64,000 bases of DNA, from positions 558,001 through 622,000 of the forward strand of contig NZ_CP082269.1 in assembly GCF_019880405.1 (NCBI RefSeq), in the 5' to 3' direction. Below, one piece after another: positions 23,639 through 32,104 of the stretch (the stretch's first letter is position 1; the number at the start of each line of letters is the position of its first letter). The notes under the pieces were generated by a model that saw only the letters and a program-made list of their open reading frames with translations, had not been told where the DNA came from and did not search any database. A program made the position numbers and the translations under genes. This DNA is from Enterobacter sp. C2 (GTDB lineage Bacteria > Pseudomonadota > Gammaproteobacteria > Enterobacterales > Enterobacteriaceae).

Positions 23639-24153
23639 TCCATCTGGGAGATCTCCAGCGCCGCCCGGTCGATCACGCCGATGATCTGTTTCAACTGGGC
23701 GGGGCTGATCTCTTCATGGTTCACCTTCAGATCCAACACCGCTTTGAAGTTATCCAGGGCACGTTTCATCTGCGGATTTTTGCGTAGCTGGTGCCCGACG
23801 CCGCGCGCTTTGATCCGCTCCTGAATATGCACGAGATGCTCCTGGTTCTCCTCCAGCCACTGCTGGCCTGCCTCGGTAATGGCAATCCTCTTACGGCCGC
23901 TCTCCTCTTCGCTCATCTCAATAAACGCCTGCTCCTGCAGGAAGTCGAGGGTCGGGTAGATCACGCCGGGGCTGGGGGTATAGTGGCCCTGGGTCAGGTT
24001 TTCGATCTCTTTAATCAGCTCATAGCCGTGGCTGGCATTGCGGGTCAGGATCTCTAACACCACCAGCCGCAGCTCGCCGTGACCGAAGAAGCGCTGACGG
24101 CGTCCGCCGCCGTGGCCGTGATGATGGTGGGAACGATCTTCAGCATGGTGCAT
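23635..24153 (-). CDS. yqjI: PadR-family metal-responsive regulator YqjI
   Basis: A 172-residue PadR repressor. The winged-helix domain (about 23-100) contains [43 protein letters not shown] in pieces typical of PadR; a C-terminal helical domain mediates dimerisation. E. coli YqjI (207 residues) represses yqjH and responds to nickel via a His/Cys-rich N-terminal tail. Here that tail is only about 20 residues, rich in histidine ([11 protein letters not shown]) and without cysteine. It is divergent from yqjH, with matching inverted operator copies in between. Confidence 0.92.
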   Translation of the reverse strand: MHHAEDRSHHHHGHGGGRRQRFFGHGELRLVVLEILTRNASHGYELIKEIENLTQGHYTPSPGVIYPTLDFLQEQAFIEMSEEESGRKRIAITEAGQQWLEENQEHLVHIQERIKARGVGHQLRKNPQMKRALDNFKAVLDLKVNHEEISPAQLKQIIGVIDRAALEISQMD

Positions 24154-24171
24154 GATTACGGCCTCTTTTTT

Positions 24172-24184
24172 GATATATCTAAAT
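24172..24184. promoter_or_regulatory. Candidate YqjI operator, yqjI-proximal copy
   Basis: GATATATCTAAAT is the exact inverse complement of the sequence at 24287-24299. It overlaps the expected promoter region of yqjI, consistent with autoregulation. Confidence 0.6.
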
Positions 24185-24264
24185 TATGTCTAAATTAAGT
24201 CTACACACTGAAATCACTGCTTGTCTAATGCTATCAAAAAAATTCTTGCAATCTTTGTAAGTAG

Positions 24265-24283
24265 CAATCATTATCATTTAAAA
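24265..24283. promoter_or_regulatory. Candidate Fur box upstream of yqjH
   Basis: CAATCATTATCATTTAAAA contains the repeated ATCATTATCATT pattern of Fur boxes. E. coli yqjH is controlled by both Fur and YqjI, so a Fur box between the two YqjI sites is plausible. The match is partial. Confidence 0.45.
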
Positions 24284-24286
24284 TTT

Positions 24287-24299
24287 ATTTAGATATATC
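24287..24299. promoter_or_regulatory. Candidate YqjI operator, yqjH-proximal copy
   Basis: ATTTAGATATATC, the inverted twin of 24172-24184, lies directly upstream of yqjH where repressor binding would block its promoter. Confidence 0.6.
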
Positions 24300-24321
24300 G
24301 TATTCTACTTGGATGGCTAAC

Positions 24322-25092
24322 ATGACGAAACAAGATCGACGTTATCCGCAGCGCGTGCGTAATGAGCTGCGCTTCCGTGAGCTGACGGTGCTGCGCGTGG
24401 AGCGCATCGGAGCAGGGTTCCAGCGTATCGTGCTGGGAGGAGAGGCGCTGGCGGGTTTTAGCAGCCGGGGCTTTGACGATCACACCAAGGTATTCTTCCC
24501 GGAGCCGGGCCAGCCGTTTGTGCCGCCGACGGTAACAGAAGAGGGCATTGTTTGGGGTGACGGCGTGCGTCCCGCCTCACGCGACTACACCCCGCTCTAC
24601 GACGAAGCCCGTCACGAACTGAGCCTCGACTTTTTCATTCACGACGGCGGCGTCGCCAGCCGCTGGGCCGAGAACGCTCAGCCAGGGGATACACTGACCA
24701 TCGGCGGGCCACGCGGTTCGCTGGTGGTGCCGGAAGATTATGCCTGGCAGCTCTACGCCTGCGACGAGAGCGGCATGCCCGCCTTGCGCCGTCGCCTGGA
24801 AGCGCTGCGCCAGCTGGCGGAACGCCCGCAGGTAACGGCCATTGTTACTATTGGCGACGAGCGCTATAAGGATTATCTCGCCCATCTGGAAGAGTTTGCT
24901 ATCGAGTGGATTGTGGGTCATAGCGAAGAGGCGCTGGATCGGCGTCTGGCACAGGTAAGCGTCTCGCAGGACGATTACTATATCTGGCTGACCGGGGAAG
25001 GGAAGGTCGTGAAAAACGTCAGCCGCCAATTTGAGACTGACGCTATCGATCCGCAGCTGGTGCGCGCTGCCGCCTACTGGCACGCTAAGTAA
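24322..25092 (+). CDS. yqjH: NADPH-dependent ferric-chelate reductase YqjH
   Basis: Cytosolic siderophore-interacting flavoprotein that reduces ferric chelates to release iron. About 256 residues; E. coli has 254. The FAD-binding SRDYTPL motif, the HDGGVASRWAENAQPGD segment and the GPRGSLVVPEDYAWQL motif define the family, and EGKVVKNVSRQF lies in the NADPH-binding part. Of two close starts, ATG at 24322 (with GGAT ten bases upstream) is more likely than the ATG at 24313. It is divergent from its repressor gene yqjI and marks the end of the conserved backbone; in E. coli the next gene is ileX. Confidence 0.94.
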   Translation: MTKQDRRYPQRVRNELRFRELTVLRVERIGAGFQRIVLGGEALAGFSSRGFDDHTKVFFPEPGQPFVPPTVTEEGIVWGDGVRPASRDYTPLYDEARHELSLDFFIHDGGVASRWAENAQPGDTLTIGGPRGSLVVPEDYAWQLYACDESGMPALRRRLEALRQLAERPQVTAIVTIGDERYKDYLAHLEEFAIEWIVGHSEEALDRRLAQVSVSQDDYYIWLTGEGKVVKNVSRQFETDAIDPQLVRAAAYWHAK

Positions 25093-25097
25093 CGGCG

Positions 25098-26267
25098 TCA
25101 GGCCACCGCGTCGTACTGTGCCTCGCTGACCTGCCGTTCCAGCGAGGTGCATACCTCCGCCAGGGCTCTCTCCTGCTGCACGAAGTAACCCTCCTGATCC
25201 TTTAAGGAAGAGACCAACTGCCATGCGCTCTCGCCCTCCAGCTTGCTAAGCTCCGCCAGTAGTCCGGTGATGTGGGCCTTCACCTCCGCGATCCGTGCCC
25301 GCAGACGAGTAAGATCGTTGAGTCTGTCGCTGGCCATCAGCGGCCCCAGCCCCTTTTGCAGGCGGGCGAAGAGCGAGCGGACGGCGGCTACGTCGCCGCG
25401 CTGCCGGGCCTGGTTAAGCTGAACCATCATGGCGTTGGCCTCATCTTTGAGATCGTCGTCCACCAGATCCGGATGGCACAGCTTGCTGGCCTGCCGCCAC
25501 AGCTTTTTCAGCTCCTGCCGCTCGTCCTGGGAGAGCTTCTGCTCAAAGCTGAAGCGGGCCTGGGCATCGTGCTGCTGCTCCTGGTACTCTTCATACTCCT
25601 GACGTGCCTCGTCCCGCGCCTGGCGGGCCGGCTCCTCCTCGCGGATGAGTCCTTTTTCCAGCTCCTGGGCTTCGGCCAGCAGGGAGGCGATCAGAGCGTT
25701 TTGCTGCTGGACGCGGCGGCGGGTCTCCGCCGCCTGCGATGAGCTGGCGGGCAGGCTGCGCCAGCGCTGGGTCAGCGAAGCCAGCTCATCAACGGCCTGG
25801 GCCATATACTGCTGACAGCGCAGGTAGTCTGCCTCCCGACGCCGGGCCTCGGCCTGCTGCCTGCGCAGAGTGGCCTCCGCCAGCGCCTGACGAAGACGCA
25901 GGATCTGCGCCATCATTGGCCCGAGACGCTTCATATAGCTGTCGTTAAAGTCGTCGAGGATCTGAATGCGGGCGTTGCGTTTATCGATCAGCTCCCGCAT
26001 CTGCTCTTCCAGCGCCTTCAGCTCCAGCTTGCTGGCCGCCACCTGAGGATCGGACCACTGGGTTACCGCCCGCTGGCCCTGTAGCCAGGCGGTGATAGCC
26101 TGTAACGCCGCGGAGTAGTTCTTCTGCTCCAGCGCCGCAACGATAAACGCCAGTTCAGGCTCCTGAGCATTGCTTTGCAGCCAGCCAAGCTGGCTATGGA
26201 TGATGACGTCATCCTCCAGCTCAATAGCATTCTTTATGATCTCAAGCCGTTTGATAGGTTTGTTCAT
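25098..26267 (-). CDS. Coiled-coil protein with internal J-domain
   Basis: A 389-residue protein I do not recognise as a named family. Residues 80-240 are strongly predicted coiled coil by eye (heptad-rich Glu/Arg/Gln/Ala stretches). Residues 250-300 look like a DnaJ J-domain: ERQELKKLWRQASKLC, then the diagnostic HPD tripeptide at 265-267, then a second helix DEANAMMVQLNQARQRGD. A second helical stretch ends the protein. An HPD-containing J-domain implies recruitment of an Hsp70 such as DnaK. It is the last of three co-directional genes (nuclease-like, unknown, this one), 75 bases after the second. Function unknown; a defence or DNA-processing role is inference from the neighbours. Confidence 0.75.
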   Translation of the reverse strand: MNKPIKRLEIIKNAIELEDDVIIHSQLGWLQSNAQEPELAFIVAALEQKNYSAALQAITAWLQGQRAVTQWSDPQVAASKLELKALEEQMRELIDKRNARIQILDDFNDSYMKRLGPMMAQILRLRQALAEATLRRQQAEARRREADYLRCQQYMAQAVDELASLTQRWRSLPASSSQAAETRRRVQQQNALIASLLAEAQELEKGLIREEEPARQARDEARQEYEEYQEQQHDAQARFSFEQKLSQDERQELKKLWRQASKLCHPDLVDDDLKDEANAMMVQLNQARQRGDVAAVRSLFARLQKGLGPLMASDRLNDLTRLRARIAEVKAHITGLLAELSKLEGESAWQLVSSLKDQEGYFVQQERALAEVCTSLERQVSEAQYDAVA

Positions 26268-26342
26268 GGCGTTTCGCTGTGCGCCTGGGGAGTTAACTCA
26301 AGCGTAGTTGTGATTAAGAGAACAGGAAATAGTACCGTTTCG

Positions 26343-26978
26343 CTAGAGATTATCATTCGCCGCGGCAAAAATAGCATCAAAAATCGGGACGGCTTTTTCC
26401 AGCGTCTCCAGCGCGCTGCGCAGCGGGGCGAAAAGCGCATGATCGGGGGGAAACTCACCGTTCTCCCGCCAGCACTCGGCCATTAACGCGAGGTCCAGCG
26501 TGACCGGCAGGAAGAATGCGCCTTTACCGAGATCCTGAAACGTCAGCTTGCTTAATGCGATGCGGGAGGCCTGGTCAATATTGCTGGCTATCGCCTTGAG
26601 TCTTCTGTCGGGGCCAAAAATGGCTTTCGAAGGGTAGAAGCGAAAGCCAAACTGCGCCTGCTCTGTGCCGCAGCCGGTCAGCAGCGCCAGCTGAAAGTCT
26701 GGCTCTTCGCTGCTGGTAGAGAAGCTCTCATAGAAATACTTATATTCCTCGTCCACCCTCCACGTTTTTGGCGCGAACCAGAAGGCACCGGACTCGGCAT
26801 AATCGGTCTCGCCGCCCCAGCCGCGGGCTTTAATAAACGCCGCGGCGCAGAGATCTATTCCTTTCCAGATAGCCGGATCAATCTGCTGCTCGAATACCAC
26901 TACGGCTTCGTTGAACATTTTAAACTGGGAAAGCAGGAGGGTGCCTGCCTGACGCTCTTCACTATTGAGGGGTGACAT
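26343..26978 (-). CDS. Hypothetical protein, middle gene of nuclease/J-domain cassette
   Basis: A 211-residue soluble protein with no family I recognise. It begins MSPLNSEERQAGTLLLSQFK and is rich in aromatic residues (GGETDYAESGAFWFAPKTW, YKYFYESFSTS), with a mixed alpha/beta look and no signal peptide or membrane segment. It starts 11 bases after the nuclease-like gene, with AGGAACC ahead of the ATG, so the two are surely co-transcribed. GC content and codon use resemble the backbone rather than the AT-rich genes further right. Confidence 0.7.
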   Translation of the reverse strand: MSPLNSEERQAGTLLLSQFKMFNEAVVVFEQQIDPAIWKGIDLCAAAFIKARGWGGETDYAESGAFWFAPKTWRVDEEYKYFYESFSTSSEEPDFQLALLTGCGTEQAQFGFRFYPSKAIFGPDRRLKAIASNIDQASRIALSKLTFQDLGKGAFFLPVTLDLALMAECWRENGEFPPDHALFAPLRSALETLEKAVPIFDAIFAAANDNL

Positions 26979-26989
26979 AATGGTTCCTG

Positions 26990-27742
26990 TTAAAAACGAC
27001 GCATACGGTCAAGAAAGCGAAACGCGGCGTGGGCCGCCATCTGCCGTGCGGGGGAAGCATCCGGTGCGGCAAAGATCTGTTGCCGGGTAGGCTCCAGCGC
27101 CTGGGCCATCACGCTTGCCAGCCGCCGCCATGAGAGGCAGGGCACGTCAGCCTCTTCCCCCGCGCTGAGCGGCACGCGCCCCTGCGGGGTTAAATAGACT
27201 ACTGCCCAGGGCTGCTCACCAGCGCGTTTTTTTGCCTCACTGATATAGCGGAGGATCTGATCCTTCTGCTCATACGCGTCTATTTTTACTTCAATCAGCA
27301 TAAAGAAGTTATCGGCATCGATCTCGATATCAACACGGTTGGTTGCATCCCCGGTGGGGTACTTCTCCACGTTTACGCGACAGTAGCGGGTGAAGTTCTG
27401 CGGGAAGTCTTCTCTGTCGCACTCCCGCACGGCGCTGAGCAGCGCCTTCAACGGCAGATCGCTAAAGCCGTGGTTGCCGTAAGGATCGAGCAGCCAGGCA
27501 AGCACCGCAGAGTTGCGTACCTCGTTACGACCAAGCTTCGCCACCTCCCACGGATCGAAGGTAAAGGTCCCGTGCCGCAGCGCGGCAAGAGGCTGCGCTA
27601 TGCCGGTGAAAAAGGCGCTAAGCTGCTGGGCATCTACGGCAACGGTGGGTAGCTCAGCGGGCTGAGTATCCAGCGCCCGACGTGGCCACTCGGCAAAAAA
27701 ATGCGGCAGCCACGCGACGAGAGAGGAGGGGCTTTGTTCCAT
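26990..27742 (-). CDS. PD-(D/E)XK nuclease superfamily protein
   Basis: About 250 residues. The core of a PD-(D/E)XK fold is visible: an N-terminal helix with RNEVRNSAVLAWLLDPYGNHG (Glu74 region), then RVDIEIDADNFFMLIEVKIDAYEQKDQ split over two strands, giving the catalytic Asp138 and Glu151-x-Lys153 with a trailing Gln. This pattern matches the PDDEXK_4-type family common in defence loci. A TTG two codons upstream (27748) is an alternative start; ribosome signals are weak for both. It opens the three-gene cassette. Substrate and partners are unknown. Confidence 0.75.
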   Translation of the reverse strand: MEQSPSSLVAWLPHFFAEWPRRALDTQPAELPTVAVDAQQLSAFFTGIAQPLAALRHGTFTFDPWEVAKLGRNEVRNSAVLAWLLDPYGNHGFSDLPLKALLSAVRECDREDFPQNFTRYCRVNVEKYPTGDATNRVDIEIDADNFFMLIEVKIDAYEQKDQILRYISEAKKRAGEQPWAVVYLTPQGRVPLSAGEEADVPCLSWRRLASVMAQALEPTRQQIFAAPDASPARQMAAHAAFRFLDRMRRF

Positions 27743-27848
27743 AAGCAATGATTCTCTGAATTACTTTGCAGCGCACTAAATAGCGGTCATTTTCAGGCCA
27801 GGCTGCGGTAACGTAAAGAAGATTTGTTAGGACCACGGATATCTTTTA

Positions 27849-28280
27849 ATGAACAAAATCATGCTGTTTTTAATGGGGACTCTACTGCTAAGTAGTAACG
27901 CATTAGCGGAAGTATGTATTCCAAAGGATGCCGAAGCCGCAGAGCAGGCCGTAGATCACCTTACCAGCTGGCAGGTAATGAATGACAACTTTACACGTTT
28001 CCATCAGTGCGATGAGGGCAGTATTGCGGAAGGGAATTCTGAAGCAGTTATCCGTCTATTGGTAGATAAATGGGAAACGTTGCCTAAGCTGAGTGTGTTA
28101 ACTAGACAGAATGCAGCTTTTGAAACGTGGGTACTAAGCCACATTGATTCAACGTTGGATTCGGGCGATCTGCAAACGACAGTAAACCTTGCTACCTCTC
28201 AATGCCCAGCGTCAGAAAGTACGCTATGTCGAAAAATCGTAAAAGCTGCCCAGGCCGCTATTCATGAATCTAACTCGTAA
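27849..28280 (+). CDS. Hypothetical secreted protein with four cysteines
   Basis: A 143-residue protein with a clear Sec signal peptide (MNKIMLFLMGTLLLSSNALA, cleavage before EVC). The mature part of about 123 residues has four cysteines, suggesting two disulfides in the periplasm, and is helical in appearance. It diverges from the nuclease cassette and precedes the alcohol dehydrogenase by about 110 bases. I do not recognise the family. Small disulfide-bonded periplasmic proteins near effector genes are sometimes immunity proteins, but nothing here proves that. Confidence 0.7.
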   Translation: MNKIMLFLMGTLLLSSNALAEVCIPKDAEAAEQAVDHLTSWQVMNDNFTRFHQCDEGSIAEGNSEAVIRLLVDKWETLPKLSVLTRQNAAFETWVLSHIDSTLDSGDLQTTVNLATSQCPASESTLCRKIVKAAQAAIHESNS

Positions 28281-28392
28281 GCGTATTAAGCGTGATTGAC
28301 TGGCTAGATTATGCCAGCGGTGTAGACTTTTTATCGACACAATTCTTTAAATCACCTCATTCACCTGTATTGTTCCGTAAGAGGCTATTACC

Positions 28393-29442
28393 ATGAAAAT
28401 TAAAGCAATTGGTGCGCTCTCCGCCGCTCAGGCACTTGAACCGATGGATATTAGCCGTCGCGAGCCAGGCCCGCACGACGTGCAGATCGTCATCGCCTAC
28501 TGCGGGGTTTGCCATTCGGATGTACACCAGGCCCGCGCCGAATGGGCCGGGACGCTGTTCCCTTGCGTACCAGGGCATGAGATTGTTGGCCGCGTTGCCG
28601 CCGTTGGATCCGACGTCACTGGGTACAAAGAGGGCGATCTGGTTGGCGTAGGCTGTATCGTTGACAGCTGTAAACAGTGCGAAGATTGCGAAGAGGGGCT
28701 GGAGAACTACTGCGATCATATGGTCGGCACCTACAATGGCCCGACGACGGATGCCCCAGGCCATACCCTTGGCGGCTATTCGCAGCAGATCGTGGTCCAT
28801 GAGCGCTATGTGCTGCGTATTAAACATCCGGAAGATCAGCTCGCCGCCGTTGCACCGTTGCTCTGCGCTGGGATCACCACCTACTCACCGCTGCGTCACT
28901 GGCAGGCTGGCCCCGGTAAAAAAGTGGGCGTAGTCGGTATCGGTGGGCTGGGCCACATGGGGATCAAGATTGCGCATGCGATGGGCGCGCACGTGGTGGC
29001 CTTCACTACCTCTGAATCCAAGCGCGAAGCGGCAAAAGCGCTGGGCGCGGATGAGGTTGTGGTTTCCCGCAATCCGGAAGAGATGCAGGCTCACACCAAG
29101 AGCTTTGATTTTATTCTCAACACCGTGGCTGCGCCGCACAACCTCGACGCCTTCACCGCCTTACTGAAGCGCGACGGCACCATGACGCTGGTGGGAGCCC
29201 CGGCTACCCCGCATCCGTCTCCGGAAGTCTTTAGCCTGATCATGAAGCGCCGCTCGATTGCTGGCTCGATGATTGGCGGTATCCCGGAAACTCAGGAGAT
29301 GCTCGACTTCTGCGCCGAGCACGGGATTGTGGCCGATATTGAGATGATCCGCGCCGATGAGATCAACGAGGCCTGGGAGCGCATGATCAAAGGCGACGTA
29401 AAATACCGCTTCGTCATCGACAGCGCTACGCTGGCCGAATAA
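28393..29442 (+). CDS. yahK: Zinc-type aldehyde reductase/alcohol dehydrogenase YahK-like
   Basis: NADPH-dependent medium-chain alcohol dehydrogenase reducing a range of aldehydes. The 349 residues match E. coli YahK throughout. Catalytic zinc ligands are in YCGVCHSDVHQ and PGHEIVGR; the structural zinc is held by the four cysteines of DSCKQCEDCEEGLENYC; the coenzyme site is GIGGLGHMG. In E. coli yahK is at another chromosomal site, so its position here is an accessory feature. Convergent with a second dehydrogenase. Confidence 0.92.
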   Translation: MKIKAIGALSAAQALEPMDISRREPGPHDVQIVIAYCGVCHSDVHQARAEWAGTLFPCVPGHEIVGRVAAVGSDVTGYKEGDLVGVGCIVDSCKQCEDCEEGLENYCDHMVGTYNGPTTDAPGHTLGGYSQQIVVHERYVLRIKHPEDQLAAVAPLLCAGITTYSPLRHWQAGPGKKVGVVGIGGLGHMGIKIAHAMGAHVVAFTTSESKREAAKALGADEVVVSRNPEEMQAHTKSFDFILNTVAAPHNLDAFTALLKRDGTMTLVGAPATPHPSPEVFSLIMKRRSIAGSMIGGIPETQEMLDFCAEHGIVADIEMIRADEINEAWERMIKGDVKYRFVIDSATLAE

Positions 29443-29454
29443 CGCACCGAAACC

Positions 29455-29484
29455 GTAGGCCGGGTAAGCGCAGCGCCACCCGGC
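29455..29484. repeat. REP element
   Basis: GTAGGCCGGGTAAGCGC...GCCACCCGGC palindrome between the two converging dehydrogenase genes; typical enterobacterial REP, so this part of the region has been resident long enough to acquire host repeats. Confidence 0.75.
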
Positions 29485-29575
29485 AAAATGCCGCCTTCTG
29501 ACGTAGGGGAGGGCGGCAATAGCTTAGTCAGGCTCTCATCAGCGCATCCTGTATTACCCCATGCCGGGATGATAT

Positions 29576-30625
29576 TTACCAGCGGGTTCGCTGCATATCG
29601 ATCACAAACCGGTACTTCACGTCGCCTTTCAACATGCGCGCAAAGGCCTGTTCGATATCCTCACCGGCAATCATCTCAACGTCGGCGGTAATGTTGTGTT
29701 TGCCGCAGAAATCCAGCATCTCCTGGGTCTCTTTAATGCTACCGATCGACGAGCCGCTGATGCTTAAACGGCGGAACACCATTGGCGTAACGTCAGGGGC
29801 CAAATGTGGGCGATCGGGAATGCCCACCAGCACCAGACGACCGTTGGTTTTCAACGTTGCCAGATAGGGATCGAGATCGTGCGGTGCCGCCACGCAGTTG
29901 ATGATCAGATCCAGCGAGGTCTGGGCCGCCGCCATCTGCCCGGCATCGCGGGACACCACCACATGATGCGCCCCCAGCCGGCGTGCATCCTCGCCTTTTT
30001 GCGGGGAGGTGGTAAACAGGGTCACTTCTGCACCCAGGGCACTCGCCAGCTTAACGGCCATGTGACCCAGACCGCCAAGTCCGACCACGCCAACGCGCAT
30101 GCCAGCCTGGACGTTGTAGTGGCGCAGCGGAGACCAGACCGTCACGCCCGCGCAGAGCATCGGTGCCACGCCCGATAACGGCAGGTGCTGCGGCACAGAC
30201 ACCACAAAATCCTGATCGACCACCACGTTCTGCGCATAGCCGCCCCAGGTGCTCTCTCCGGTATATTTATCGATGCCGTTATAGGTTGCTGTGAAGCCCG
30301 CCTCGCAGTACTGCTCCTCCTGCTGCTTGCAGAAGTGGCACTCCCGGCAGGAGTCAACCATCACACCAACGCCGACGATATCGCCCGCTTTAAACTTATC
30401 AACCCCTGCGCCGGTTTCGACGATGCGGCCAACGATCTCATGACCCGGTACCAGCGGATAGCGGCTTACTGCCCACTCGTTACGCGCCATATGCAGATCG
30501 GAGTGGCAAACGCCGCAGTAGAGGATCTCAATCTTCACGTCCTGCTGTTGCAGCGGGCGCAGCACAATCCGGCCGCTGGAGAGAGGTTGTGCCGCGTCCG
30601 TCGCGACTAATGCATTAATTTTCAT
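29576..30625 (-). CDS. Zinc-dependent NAD(P) alcohol dehydrogenase (cinnamyl-alcohol-dehydrogenase-like)
   Basis: A second medium-chain dehydrogenase of 349 residues, related to but distinct from the YahK-like protein. It keeps the catalytic zinc motifs (YCGVCHSDLHMARNEW and PGHEIVGR), the structural-zinc cysteines (DSCRECHFCKQQEEQYC) and the GLGGLGHMAVKLA coenzyme site. The substrate is unknown. It diverges from an HxlR-family regulator; a palindromic operator lies between them, so induction by an aldehyde or electrophile is a fair guess. Confidence 0.9.
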   Translation of the reverse strand: MKINALVATDAAQPLSSGRIVLRPLQQQDVKIEILYCGVCHSDLHMARNEWAVSRYPLVPGHEIVGRIVETGAGVDKFKAGDIVGVGVMVDSCRECHFCKQQEEQYCEAGFTATYNGIDKYTGESTWGGYAQNVVVDQDFVVSVPQHLPLSGVAPMLCAGVTVWSPLRHYNVQAGMRVGVVGLGGLGHMAVKLASALGAEVTLFTTSPQKGEDARRLGAHHVVVSRDAGQMAAAQTSLDLIINCVAAPHDLDPYLATLKTNGRLVLVGIPDRPHLAPDVTPMVFRRLSISGSSIGSIKETQEMLDFCGKHNITADVEMIAGEDIEQAFARMLKGDVKYRFVIDMQRTRW

Positions 30626-30700
30626 CGTGCCTCGGAAATAGGGTGCTTTTATTCAAGGAAGGCGGCAGACTTTAATTAAGTTGGTTCGATATTGATAGTA

Positions 30701-30716
30701 GTCACCAAATGGTGAC
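30701..30716. promoter_or_regulatory. Palindromic operator of the HxlR regulator
   Basis: GTCACCAAATGGTGAC has perfect six-base arms GTCACC/GGTGAC. It lies 21 bases before the regulator start and 75 bases before the divergent dehydrogenase, a standard position for control of both. Confidence 0.7.
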
Positions 30717-30737
30717 CCATAAACCGGAGAGTGAATA

Positions 30738-31130
30738 ATGCCTGCATGGATAGACGGTAAGCTGATGTTCTTTGCGGACTCGCCTCCGCGACGCCTGATG
30801 GATCTCTTCTCCGTCAAATGGAGCACGATGGTGCTGCATGCTCTTTATCATTGGCCCGGCGAGCGCGCCCGCACAGGAGAGCTACAGCGCAGCCTCGAAG
30901 GCATCTCCAAGAAGATGCTGTTTCAAACCCTGAAGGAGCTGGAGCAACGCGGTCTTATTACCCGGCATGTCTATGACGTTATTCCGCCGAAGGTGGATTA
31001 CCGCCTGACGGTGCTGGGCAGGACCTTTGCCGAGCCGATAGAGCAGATGTATCAGTGGGGGCTGGAAAATCAGGCGGCGCTGGATGAGATGGAGCAGAAG
31101 TATAGAATGGCAGAGAGGGATTGTGGTTAA
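30738..31130 (+). CDS. HxlR-family transcriptional regulator
   Basis: A 130-residue winged helix-turn-helix protein of the HxlR family: the FSVKWSTMVLHALYHW helix, the ISKKMLFQTLKELEQRGLITR recognition helix and wing, and the YRLTVLGRTFAEPI segment are typical. Members often respond to aldehydes or quinones through a cysteine, but the only cysteine here is next to the C-terminus, so sensing would differ. It most likely regulates the divergent alcohol dehydrogenase. Confidence 0.9.
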   Translation: MPAWIDGKLMFFADSPPRRLMDLFSVKWSTMVLHALYHWPGERARTGELQRSLEGISKKMLFQTLKELEQRGLITRHVYDVIPPKVDYRLTVLGRTFAEPIEQMYQWGLENQAALDEMEQKYRMAERDCG

Positions 31131-31279
31131 AGAAGACCCGCTTGAACGGTGTTAATTGTGACAGTTAAGTTATTTTTTATCCGCTCTAACAGGATCCTGT
31201 TACAAGTACGACACATTGACCTTTATATTTGCAAGGGATAGGCTTGGGTAATCCTAGATTTCAATTAAAGGGATTTACT

Positions 31280-32095
31280 ATGGCTAGTGAAGAAGGCGTA
31301 TCAATCGCTATTTCTCCTGTTCAGATGGCAGCAATTCTGCACAAGAAAACGTTGAGTGAGGGTGAGACATGGAGTAATCGTCTTTGGGGAGGACTGGGTA
31401 TCGTTGGCGGTGTAGTTGAGTCGTTTGGTGCAGGTGTGCTATGTGTTGTTCCAGAACCCACAATGCTATCCAAAGCAGGGTGTGTAGTCGTAGGTGCTCA
31501 TAGCCTTGATACCATCAGGACATCTTTAAACCAGGTAATTACCGGGCGTGAGTCGCAAACTGCGACAGCGCAGCTGGCTAAGTTAGCCGCCGAACAGCTT
31601 GGAGCCAATAGCGCGACGGCATATAAAGTCGGCGTTACGGTTGATCTGCTGGTTCCGCTTGCTTTTGCCAGTGTGGCAGGTGCGGCAAGAGTTGCGTCAG
31701 TTTACTCTGGCCGGATTAAACTGATGGAGCATGAAGGCGGGGCGCTGGGGCATACAATCGCGCGTCATGTTGGTCAGACTACAGAACAGATGATAGCGCG
31801 ACTAGCAGCTCCAAGAGCACCTGCTCGCGCTAGTACTTTTCTCAATAAGCAGCATGCTGAACTATTAATTTCCGAAACGTTGTCAGTTAAACGTTTTCAG
31901 ATTGAAAATGCGTTAAAATATATGCATCCGGGAGCCAGACTCCGGCTTGATCATCGCTTTTATTTTTCGACCGGAAAATATATTGATAAAGGAAGTACTA
32001 CTATTAAAAAGGCGTATGGTTTACGATTAATTATAGAATCCAGACAGTTTGGTGATAAAATTTATTATGTTGTTACAGCGTTTCCAGTACCCTAA
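31280..32095 (+). CDS. Antibacterial toxin with C-terminal RNase A-like (CdiA-CT type) domain
   Basis: A 271-residue protein in two parts. Residues 1-140 form a glycine- and alanine-rich, partly hydrophobic region (GGLGIVGGVVESFGAG, LCVVPEPTMLSKAG) resembling the leader region of polymorphic or type VI effectors. Residues 150-271 resemble the bacterial CdiA-CT RNase A-like domain: EHEGGALGHTIARHVG, ARASTFLNKQHAE, GARLRLDHRF and the terminal VVTAFPV. Such domains degrade RNA in target cells. The ATG at 31280 has AAAGGGA upstream; a TTG 17 codons earlier is unlikely. An immunity gene follows nine bases later. Base composition is AT-richer than the backbone. Confidence 0.78.
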   Translation: MASEEGVSIAISPVQMAAILHKKTLSEGETWSNRLWGGLGIVGGVVESFGAGVLCVVPEPTMLSKAGCVVVGAHSLDTIRTSLNQVITGRESQTATAQLAKLAAEQLGANSATAYKVGVTVDLLVPLAFASVAGAARVASVYSGRIKLMEHEGGALGHTIARHVGQTTEQMIARLAAPRAPARASTFLNKQHAELLISETLSVKRFQIENALKYMHPGARLRLDHRFYFSTGKYIDKGSTTIKKAYGLRLIIESRQFGDKIYYVVTAFPVP

Positions 32096-32104
32096 GGAAG
32101 ATTG

